Shown piece after piece: positions 1-4,879 of a DNA stretch of 5,409 nt. The stretch lies in contig JBFHRO010000221.1 of the NCBI GenBank assembly GCA_041591635.1, positions 1 to 5,409 on the forward strand. The letters run 5' to 3'. The DNA comes from JACKOD01 sp041591635 (lineage in GTDB: Bacteria; Pseudomonadota; Gammaproteobacteria; Pseudomonadales; Oleiphilaceae). Both the position numbers and the translations under genes were made by a program. Numbering within the stretch: position 1 is the stretch's first letter; every line of letters starts with the position of its first letter. Below the pieces are notes generated by a model that had not been told where the DNA came from, ran no database searches, and saw only the letters and a program-made list of their open reading frames with translations.

Positions 1-12
1 AAGGGTCGTGCG

Positions 13-93
13 GTGTCTGCCGGTTTGGGTTGGCCAGGTGCAGTGGAATCCTGGGGCTTTTGGTTTTTTGGCTTTTGCCCCGCACGTGCCTGA
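13..93 (+). CDS. Trp/Phe-rich leader peptide of the DAHP synthase attenuator
   Basis: Short open frame ending at TGA 91-93, read one frame off from the DAHP synthase gene. Its core is WGFWFFGF (codons 52-75), with Trp codons at 31-33, 52-54 and 61-63 and Phe codons (all TTT) at 58-60, 64-66, 67-69 and 73-75; there is no Tyr. Such a run is the hallmark of leader peptides that sense charged tRNA. The start is uncertain. GTG at 13-15 has AAGGG (1-5) seven bases upstream and gives 26 residues. GTG at 43-45 gives 16 residues but its AGG (36-38) is only four bases away. The frame stays open to the left window edge, so a start further upstream is possible. The product itself probably has no function; its translation is the sensor for the RNA switch just downstream. 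Seen: codons and stop. Inferred: role. Confidence 0.62.
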   Translation: MSAGLGWPGAVESWGFWFFGFCPARA

Positions 94-182
94 GTGATGT
101 AATACAACGAAGGGCGCGTGCCTCAGTCACGCTGCCTTCCGGAAAAAGTGAAAACCCCGCAAGGCATCCCTTCCGGGGTTTT
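85..182 (+). promoter_or_regulatory. Transcription attenuator with competing RNA stems (DAHP synthase leader)
   Basis: Four pairings can be traced by hand. (a) 85-94 with 122-131: nine pairs, one C/T mismatch. (b) 111-120 with 128-138: ten pairs including one G-U, with T133 bulged. (c) Antiterminator, 133-142 with 157-166: nine pairs, one C/C mismatch. (d) Terminator, 151-164 with 169-182. Stem a excludes b (both use 128-131), b excludes c (both use 134-138), and c excludes d (both use 157-164). CCTTCCGG occurs at both 135-142 and 169-176, so the antiterminator arm copies the terminator arm. A ribosome stalled on the Trp/Phe codons leaves 85-94 essentially free, giving a, then c, and readthrough. 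A ribosome at the stop codon 91-93 covers 85-94, giving b, then d, and termination. The pairings are seen in the sequence; the regulatory logic is inferred from known ribosome-mediated attenuation. Confidence 0.65.
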
Positions 183-190
183 TGTTTTTT
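151..190 (+). terminator. Intrinsic terminator acting as attenuator before DAHP synthase
   Basis: Hairpin with arms 151-164 and 169-182: thirteen pairs, a single C160/C173 mismatch and loop CATC. It has a GC core (CCCCG/CGGGG at 155-159 and 174-178) and is followed by a T tract at 179-190 broken only by G184. It ends 13 bases before the DAHP synthase ATG and lies after the Trp/Phe leader stop. It therefore fits a conditional terminator of this gene's own transcript better than the end of an upstream gene, although the latter cannot be excluded because the left side is cut. Confidence 0.85.
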
Positions 191-193
191 GAC

Positions 194-197
194 GGAG
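194..197 (+). promoter_or_regulatory. Ribosome binding site fixing the DAHP synthase start
   Basis: GGAG lies six bases before ATG 204-206, just past the terminator T tract. The reading frame is open further upstream to a TTG at 30, but that stretch encodes leader RNA and the terminator hairpin. The site supports the start at 204. Confidence 0.8.
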
Positions 198-203
198 AAT
201 GCT

Positions 204-1283
204 ATGCAAGTTATCAGTTCACAGCCCACCGCTAACCCCCTGCCGGTGGTCGACCCGCTGGCCGGCGTCGCCCAAATCACGCCTTTGCCTTCGCCTGCCA
301 GTCTGCTCGGACAGTTACCCTTGGCGCCTGAAGTGGCCCGGCAGGTTCAGGCTCATCGCCGTGCCATTGGCGCAATCCTGAGTGGCGAGGATGCGCGGCT
401 GCTGGTCATTACCGGCCCCTGCTCGATTCATGATTCTCAGGCCGCCTTTGACTACGGTCGCCGCCTGGCGGCACTGCAAGCGCAGGTGGGTGACAAGCTG
501 TTGCTGGTCATGCGCTGCTATTTCGAGAAACCCCGTACCTCGGTCGGCTGGAAGGGGCTGTTGCATGATCCTCACCTCGATGGTCGGCACGACATGGCCC
601 AGGGGGTTCACCGCGCCCGTGAAATCCTGCTGGAACTGGCCGGCATGGGCTTACCCCTGGCTACCGAAGCACTCAATCCGCTGGCCATGAACTATTTGCA
701 GGATGCCCTCAGTTGGGTGGCCATCGGTGCCCGCACCACCGAGTCGCAGCCGCACCGGGAAATGGCCAGCGGCCTGCCCCTGACGGTGGGGTTCAAAAAC
801 GCCACCGACGGCAGTTTCACGGCGGCCATCAATGCCATTCGCTCGGCGGCGGTTGCCCACAGCTTTTTGGGGGTCGATAGCCAGGGGGCACTGGGCGTGG
901 TGCGCACGGCCGGCAACCCGGGCTGCCATATTGTGCTGCGCGGCGGCAATGGCCGGCCCAACTACGACCAACTCAGCGTGGCCCGCTGTGAGCAGGCGCT
1001 GACGAATGCGGGGCTGGCGCCGCGGATTGTGGTGGATTGCAGCCACGAGAACTCGGCCAAAGACCATCGCCGTCAGGCACAGGTGCTGGCCGATATTGGC
1101 CGCCAGAGGCAATCAGGAAATCGCTCGATTTGCGGCGTCATGCTGGAAAGCTTTCTTGAAGAAGGGCGTCAGGACATAGGCCCCGCCTTGCGTTACGGCC
1201 AGTCGGTGACCGATGCCTGCCTGAGCTGGGAGCAAACCTGTGTCGCCTTGCAGGCCCTGCATGGGCAGCTGCAAGGCGAATGA
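204..1283 (+). CDS. aroF: 3-deoxy-7-phosphoheptulonate (DAHP) synthase, class I AroF/G/H type
   Basis: Condenses phosphoenolpyruvate with erythrose 4-phosphate to DAHP, the first step of the shikimate pathway to Trp, Phe and Tyr; cytosolic and metal-dependent. The 359-residue protein is near the usual length of about 350, with a slightly longer N-terminus. Visible blocks: GPCSIHD (71-77), the substrate loop EKPRTSVGWKG (108-118), GARTTESQPHRE (175-186), HIVLRGG (242-248), DCSHENSAKD (278-287), GVMLES (311-316) and VTDACLSWE (335-343). The four metal ligands expected from the E. coli AroG family are present: C73, H281, E315 and D337. The phrase DCSH and the GNRSI stretch before GVMLES resemble the Tyr-type isozyme AroF, but the feedback effector cannot be settled by eye, so the symbol is provisional. 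One oddity is GFKNATDG (196-203), where the family usually has Gly at 200. Expression is probably controlled by the Trp/Phe leader attenuator upstream. The stop codon lies 2 bases from that of the convergent LOG gene. Confidence 0.95.
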   Translation: MQVISSQPTANPLPVVDPLAGVAQITPLPSPASLLGQLPLAPEVARQVQAHRRAIGAILSGEDARLLVITGPCSIHDSQAAFDYGRRLAALQAQVGDKLLLVMRCYFEKPRTSVGWKGLLHDPHLDGRHDMAQGVHRAREILLELAGMGLPLATEALNPLAMNYLQDALSWVAIGARTTESQPHREMASGLPLTVGFKNATDGSFTAAINAIRSAAVAHSFLGVDSQGALGVVRTAGNPGCHIVLRGGNGRPNYDQLSVARCEQALTNAGLAPRIVVDCSHENSAKDHRRQAQVLADIGRQRQSGNRSICGVMLESFLEEGRQDIGPALRYGQSVTDACLSWEQTCVALQALHGQLQGE

Positions 1284-1285
1284 GG

Positions 1286-2161
1286 CTAAAGGCCCCAGGC
1301 CGCCTGCAGCACATGCCAGGCTTCATCGGCGCTGTCAACCAGGGTGAAGAGTTCCAGGTCGGCTTCGCTGATGGCACCCTGGGCGACCAGAAACTCGAAG
1401 TCGATCAGCTGCTGCCAGTAGGCCTTGCCCAGCAGCACCACGGGCAGGGGTTTGATTTTTTGGGTCTGGATCAGGGTCAGGGTTTCAAAGAGTTCATCGA
1501 GGGTGCCAAAGCCGCCGGGGCAGGCGATCAGCCCCTTGGCCCGCTTGAGAAAATGCATTTTGCGGATGGCAAAATAATGAAACTGAAAGCACAGCTCCGG
1601 CGTAATGTAGGGGTTGGGCTGTTGCTCAAAGGGCAGCACTATGTTCAGGCCAATGCTCTTGCCGCCAGCATCGGCCGCACCCCGGTTGGCGGCTTCCATC
1701 ACGCCCGGGCCGCCGCCGGTGACCACGACAAAGTGGCGCCCGTCGTGCTTGAGCGATGTTTCGGTGATGTACCTTGCGAGGGTGCGGGCCTCACGATAAT
1801 AGCGGCTGTTGCTTACCACCTCCTGGGCTATCCGGCATTGGCGAATCAGTGTCAGATCGCCCGGGCGGCTCGCCAGTGTGGCCTTGGCCTGCGCCAGCTT
1901 CTGGTGAGCGGTATCGGGGTCGGGGAAGCGCGCCCCGCCAAAAATCACCACGGTCGATTCAATGCCTTGTTCCTGCTGTACCAGATCGGGCTTGAGCCAT
2001 TCCAGTTGCAGGCGCACGGCGCGTAATTCATCGGTCAGCAGAAAATCGCTGTCGGTGTAGGCCAGCCGGTAAGAAGGATGGTCGGTGGGCGAGAAACCGG
2101 CCCGCCGGGCATCGTCGGCGGCGGTCGGAAAAATGTGGTTGACAGGTTTGGGTTCGGTCAT
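1286..2161 (-). CDS. LOG-family Rossmann-fold protein (TIGR00730 type, putative nucleotide 5'-monophosphate phosphoribohydrolase)
   Basis: A 291-residue protein with the two LOG-family signatures: GGGPGVMEAANRGA (149-162) and PGGFGTLDE (215-223, the PGGxGTxxE motif), plus the conserved basic pair R200-K201 in the strand before it. The family was long annotated as lysine decarboxylase. Characterised members instead cleave the N-glycosidic bond of nucleoside 5'-monophosphates (cytokinin activation in plants; nucleotide turnover by PpnN in E. coli). This member has about 65 residues before the Rossmann core begins (VVIFGGARFP, 71-80). It is much shorter than PpnN (about 450), so it belongs to the mid-length bacterial group whose substrate I cannot name. 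Start: ATG at 2161 has AAAGG (complement of 2168-2172) six bases upstream. An in-frame TTG at 2191 would add ten residues but has less support. It follows the phosphoketolase gene on the same strand by 93 bases, so co-transcription is plausible. Confidence 0.93.
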   Translation of the reverse strand: MTEPKPVNHIFPTAADDARRAGFSPTDHPSYRLAYTDSDFLLTDELRAVRLQLEWLKPDLVQQEQGIESTVVIFGGARFPDPDTAHQKLAQAKATLASRPGDLTLIRQCRIAQEVVSNSRYYREARTLARYITETSLKHDGRHFVVVTGGGPGVMEAANRGAADAGGKSIGLNIVLPFEQQPNPYITPELCFQFHYFAIRKMHFLKRAKGLIACPGGFGTLDELFETLTLIQTQKIKPLPVVLLGKAYWQQLIDFEFLVAQGAISEADLELFTLVDSADEAWHVLQAAWGL

Positions 2162-2167
2162 AAACGG

Positions 2168-2172
2168 CCTTT
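2168..2172 (-). promoter_or_regulatory. Ribosome binding site of the LOG-family gene
   Basis: On the minus strand AAAGG stands six bases before ATG 2161-2159. This favours that start over the upstream in-frame TTG at 2191. Confidence 0.65.
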
Positions 2173-2179
2173 GGCTCGG

Positions 2180-2223
2180 ATCAAGAAACAAGAATCAAAG
2201 AACAGAAATCAAGGGGCTATCAA
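2180..2223. repeat. Imperfect 14-base tandem repeats (ATCAA units) between phosphoketolase and LOG genes
   Basis: On the plus strand ATCAA recurs at 2180, 2194, 2208 and 2219, that is at steps of 14, 14 and 11 bases, with purine-rich A/G filler between the first three units. On the transcribed minus strand this reads as a G-poor, U/C-rich stretch with repeated UUGAU. No intrinsic terminator hairpin with a T tract was seen in the 93-base gap, so readthrough from phosphoketolase into the LOG gene is possible. The role is unknown: a low-complexity linker, an untranslated spacer that promotes Rho entry, or a binding site for a protein. Confidence 0.4.
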
Positions 2224-2254
2224 GGTGCTATGGTGCGGCGCCCTGGCCCCGACC

Positions 2255-4648
2255 TCAGGCAGACGGCAGCGTGCCCGGCCATACCCAGTCATTTTCCGCC
2301 GGCAGATCGACCCCGTGTTTGTGGGCGTAATGGCGGCAGGCAATCTGGCGATCCCGGAACAGCTGCTTGGCATGTGCCCCGGCCACCTTCAGTCGTGGTA
2401 CCCGATCAATCACATCAATGGCCAGACTGAAGCGGTCGATTTCGTTTTCAATCGCCAGTTCCAGCGGTGTGTTGATGTTGCCGCGCTCGGTGTAGCCGCG
2501 CACATGCAGGTTCTTGTGGTTGGTGCGCCGGTAGGCCAGGCGGTGAATCAGCCAGGGATAACCGTGGAAGTTGAAAATGATGGGCTTGTTGGTGGTAAAG
2601 AGGCTGTCGAAATCCCCATCCGACAGGCCGTGCGGGTGTTCGCCCTCAGAAGACAGGCGAAACAGATCCACCACATTGATAAAGCGGATCCTCAGATCGG
2701 GAAATTGCTCGCGCAACAAGGCGGTCGCGGCCAGGGCTTCCTTGGTGGGAATGTCGCCACAGCCCACCATCACCACATCGGGCTCCATCCCCTGATCGTT
2801 GCTGGCCCAGCCCCAGATGCCCAACCCTTTGGTGCAATGGGTGATGGCTTCGTCCATGCTCAGGTACTGAATGTGTGACTGTTTGTCGCACACGATGACA
2901 TTGATGTCGTTGTGGCTGCGCAGGCAGTGATCGGCGGTCGAGAGCAGGCAGTTCACATCCGGTGGCAGGTAAATGCGGGTGACGCGCGGGCTTTTGTTGA
3001 CCACCAGATCCAGAAAGCCGGGGTCCTGATGGGTAAAGCCATTGTGATCCTGACGCCACACGGTGGAGGTGATCAGCAGGTTGATCGAGGCAATGGGCGC
3101 GCGCCAGGGCAGCGCCTCGCAGATCGCCAGCCATTTGGCATGTTGGTTGAACATGGAATCGATGACATGCACAAAGGCTTCATAGGTGGCGAAAAAGCCA
3201 TGCCTGCCGGTGAGCACGTACCCTTCAAGCCAGCCTTCAAGGGTGTGTTCCGAGAGCATTTCCAGCACCCGGCCGTCGGGGCTCAGCTGGCCGCCGTTGG
3301 CGTCTTCGGGCAGGTAGTCGCACAGCCAGAGTTTTTTACTGACTTCGTAAATGGCATCCAGTTTGTTGGAGCTGTTTTCATCGGGGCCAAAGACGCGGAA
3401 GTTATCCGGGTTCAGGCGCATGATGTCGCGCAGCATGGCTCCCAGGGGCTTGGTGTTCATGGCGCTGGTGCGGGCCGGTTGAGGCACCTGCACCCCGTAG
3501 TGTTCGAAATCGGGCATGCGCAGGTCGCGCTTGAGCAAACCGCCGTTGGCGTGCGGGTTGGCGCTCATGCGCCGGTTGCCCTTGGGGGCCAGGGCTTGCA
3601 GCTCGGGCGCCAGGCGGCCATCGGCATCAAAGAGTTCGTGCGGCCGGTAGCTGCGCAGCCAGGCTTCGAGCGCCTTGAGCTGGGCCTCGTTGCTGTGTAC
3701 CGCCGCCAGCGGCACCTGATGGGCCCGCCAGAAGCCCTCCACCTTGTTGCCTTCCACCTCCTTGGGGCCGGTCCAGCCTTTGGGTGAGCGCAGCACTATC
3801 ATGGGCCAGATCACCCGTTTGGCTTGTCCTGTGGTGCGGGCCGTTTCCTGATGGGCGCGAATTTCCAGCACGCAGGTTTCCATGACCTGTGCCATCGCCT
3901 GATGCATCTGCAGCGGGTCGTCGCCCTCGACAAAGAAAGGCTTCCAGCCATAACCGCGCAGCAAAGACGCCAGCTCTTCGTGGGGAATGCGGGCGAGCAG
4001 AGTGGGGTTGTTGATTTTGTAACCATTGAGATGAAGGATGGGCAGGACCGCCCCATCGCGGATGGGGTTAAGAAACTTGCTGGAATGCCAGGAAGTGGCC
4101 AGGGGGCCGGTTTCAGCTTCGCCATCGCCCACCGCTACCGTCACTATCAGATCGGGGTTGTCAAAGGCCGCACCGAAGGCGTGGGAGATGCTGTATCCCA
4201 GTTCGCCGCCCTCGTGGATCGAGCCAGGGAGTTCGGGCGTGCAGTGGCTGCCAATGCCGCCAGGAAAGGAGAACTGTTTGAACAGCCGCTGCAGGCCGCC
4301 CTTGTCGCGGCTGATTTCCGGGTACACCTCCGAATAGGTGCCTTCAAGATACACAGGCGCCAGCACGCCCGGCGCACCGTGGCCCGGGCCGGCAAGAAAA
4401 ATGGCGTTGAGGTCGTAACGGTTAATCAGCCGGTTCATGTGCACATACATGAACGACAAGCCGGGGCTCGCCCCCCAGTGGCCCAGCAGGCGGTTCTTGA
4501 TGTGCGCCAGCGCCAGGGGCTCTTCAAGCAAGGGGTTGTCACGCAAATAGATCATGCCGGTGGCGAGGTAGTTGCAGGCACGCCAGTAGGCATCCAGGGC
4601 TTGCAGTTCAGCATCGGTAAGGGGGGGCGAAACAGGGGGCGTGGCCAT
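2255..4648 (-). CDS. xfp: Phosphoketolase (xylulose-5-phosphate/fructose-6-phosphate, thiamine diphosphate-dependent)
   Basis: Cleaves xylulose 5-phosphate with phosphate to acetyl phosphate and glyceraldehyde 3-phosphate; dual-specific members also cleave fructose 6-phosphate to acetyl phosphate and erythrose 4-phosphate. The 797 residues match the family length of about 790-825 without internal breaks. Motifs in order: GHWGASPG (56-63), GPGHGAPG (87-94), the signature HEGGELGYS (145-153), the diphosphate/Mg signature GDGEAETGPLA (174-184), GPDE (421-424), TGRHGFFATYEAF (480-492, E490 the likely TPP-activating Glu), WRQDHNGFTHQDPG (531-544) and, near the C-terminus, DWVWPG (787-792). The catalytic-site His candidates H57, H90, H145 and H540 are all present. 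Start: ATG at 4648 gives an N-terminus collinear with known enzymes. The frame runs open to 5155, but that part crosses the divergent control region and is antisense to the peroxiredoxin. Shine-Dalgarno candidates are suboptimal: GAAGAG only 3 bases away and AAGGA 11 bases away. No acetate kinase gene lies in the window. Substrate preference is not deducible here. Confidence 0.97.
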   Translation of the reverse strand: MATPPVSPPLTDAELQALDAYWRACNYLATGMIYLRDNPLLEEPLALAHIKNRLLGHWGASPGLSFMYVHMNRLINRYDLNAIFLAGPGHGAPGVLAPVYLEGTYSEVYPEISRDKGGLQRLFKQFSFPGGIGSHCTPELPGSIHEGGELGYSISHAFGAAFDNPDLIVTVAVGDGEAETGPLATSWHSSKFLNPIRDGAVLPILHLNGYKINNPTLLARIPHEELASLLRGYGWKPFFVEGDDPLQMHQAMAQVMETCVLEIRAHQETARTTGQAKRVIWPMIVLRSPKGWTGPKEVEGNKVEGFWRAHQVPLAAVHSNEAQLKALEAWLRSYRPHELFDADGRLAPELQALAPKGNRRMSANPHANGGLLKRDLRMPDFEHYGVQVPQPARTSAMNTKPLGAMLRDIMRLNPDNFRVFGPDENSSNKLDAIYEVSKKLWLCDYLPEDANGGQLSPDGRVLEMLSEHTLEGWLEGYVLTGRHGFFATYEAFVHVIDSMFNQHAKWLAICEALPWRAPIASINLLITSTVWRQDHNGFTHQDPGFLDLVVNKSPRVTRIYLPPDVNCLLSTADHCLRSHNDINVIVCDKQSHIQYLSMDEAITHCTKGLGIWGWASNDQGMEPDVVMVGCGDIPTKEALAATALLREQFPDLRIRFINVVDLFRLSSEGEHPHGLSDGDFDSLFTTNKPIIFNFHGYPWLIHRLAYRRTNHKNLHVRGYTERGNINTPLELAIENEIDRFSLAIDVIDRVPRLKVAGAHAKQLFRDRQIACRHYAHKHGVDLPAENDWVWPGTLPSA

Positions 4649-4688
4649 AATCTCTTCTATCCTTTGGGAGCCGTGTCCGGGATGTGGA

Positions 4689-4721
4689 TTGTCAGTAGAT
4701 CTCTGGATGACAAGCCTACTG
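4689..4721. repeat. Two interleaved inverted repeats in the phosphoketolase leader region
   Basis: TTGTCA (4689-4694) is inverted as TGACAA (4708-4713), and CAGTAG (4693-4698) is inverted as CTACTG (4716-4721). The left arms overlap by two bases, so as RNA the two stems cannot fully form together. They lie 41-73 bases upstream of the phosphoketolase ATG and could be an operator or a leader RNA fold. Six-base arms can also arise by chance. Confidence 0.25.
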
Positions 4722-4739
4722 CTTCTGCACCGCAAAAGC
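4721..4739 (-). repeat. Short hairpin in the phosphoketolase leader
   Basis: Arms 4721-4728 and 4732-4739 enclose a 3-base loop. On the minus-strand transcript this is eight pairs, including one G-U; on the plus strand that position is a C/A mismatch, so the fold favours the phosphoketolase transcript. There is no T tract after it in either direction, so it is not an intrinsic terminator. It could stabilise or regulate the mRNA leader if transcription starts further upstream. Confidence 0.35.
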
Positions 4740-4767
4740 CAAAGGTCGGCTCGGATGTTAAGCGATA

Positions 4768-4782
4768 ATAGCAATTTGCTAT
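4768..4782 (+). promoter_or_regulatory. Putative OxyR-type operator upstream of the peroxiredoxin gene
   Basis: The sequence ATAG (4768-4771), seven bases, CTAT (4779-4782) matches the core of one OxyR dimer half-site, ATAG-N7-CTAT. It sits in a perfect palindrome with 8-base arms (AATAGCAA 4767-4774, TTGCTATT 4776-4783). The inner consensus positions (T at 6, A at 10) are swapped to A and T, and no good second ATAG/CTAT copy is seen seven bases to either side, so it is a partial match. It touches the candidate -35 element at 4782, a typical place for an activator. The peroxide-reducing product downstream makes OxyR a sensible regulator. The same palindrome could equally serve another factor or the phosphoketolase promoter. 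Confidence 0.45.
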
Positions 4783-4810
4783 TGAATATATTTGTGTAAT
4801 TAACTGTATT
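4782..4810 (+). promoter_or_regulatory. Candidate sigma-70 promoter of the peroxiredoxin gene
   Basis: TTGAAT (4782-4787) and TGTATT (4805-4810) stand 17 bases apart in the most AT-rich part of the divergent region, about 70 bases before the ATG. Both hexamers are imperfect (each 4 of 6), consistent with a promoter that needs an activator. Shifted alternatives such as TATTAA at 4807-4812 are possible. No convincing promoter for the divergent phosphoketolase gene could be picked out. Confidence 0.35.
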
Positions 4811-4814
4811 AATT
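4798..4814. repeat. AT-rich inverted repeat AATTAA-N5-TTAATT
   Basis: Arms 4798-4803 and 4809-4814 with a 5-base spacer, overlapping the candidate -10 region of the peroxiredoxin promoter. It could be a repressor site, but in such AT-rich sequence a chance palindrome is also likely. Confidence 0.3.
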
Positions 4815-4866
4815 GAGTGTGGATCACTAGACTGAAGTGGTAAAAGTAACTCCCCCACCACTACGC

Positions 4867-4871
4867 AGGAG
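4867..4871 (+). promoter_or_regulatory. Ribosome binding site of the peroxiredoxin gene
   Basis: AGGAG lies eight bases before ATG 4880-4882. It is the strongest Shine-Dalgarno match in the window and fixes the start. Confidence 0.85.
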
Positions 4872-4879
4872 AAATTGCT

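Noticed and set aside
37..96. Alternative leader peptide from GTG 38-40 in another frame, ending at TGA 95-97
   Set aside because: That frame has only one Trp and scattered Phe codons, without the dense Trp/Phe run seen in the frame ending at 91-93.
30..203. N-terminal extension of DAHP synthase from TTG at 30 (58 extra residues)
   Set aside because: This stretch encodes the leader peptide in another frame plus the terminator hairpin. ATG 204 has a good ribosome binding site and gives the normal family length.
651..1112. Minus-strand open frame of 153 codons inside DAHP synthase
   Set aside because: Antisense shadow of a conserved gene with no motif; other frames within 192-1377 were dismissed for the same reason.
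1291..1301. GGCC-CCA-GGCC as a shared terminator between convergent genes
   Set aside because: Only four pairs and no adjacent T or A tract; it lies within the LOG coding sequence.
1280..2026. 248-codon plus-strand open frame opposite the LOG gene
   Set aside because: It is a mirror of the LOG coding sequence, has no recognisable domain, and its start overlaps the end of DAHP synthase. GC-rich coding DNA commonly leaves the opposite strand open.
2180..2212. A-rich AANAANAA-like stretch as a Crc/Hfq catabolite repression target
   Set aside because: The A-rich strand is the plus strand, whereas the genes here are transcribed from the minus strand, so the mRNA would be U/C-rich.
4721..4739. 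Hairpin as an intrinsic terminator
   Set aside because: No T tract follows it on either strand.
2078..4768. Long plus-strand open frames (2078-2878, 2912-3787, 3824-4768) opposite phosphoketolase
   Set aside because: They lie antisense to a full-length conserved enzyme and show no family motifs.
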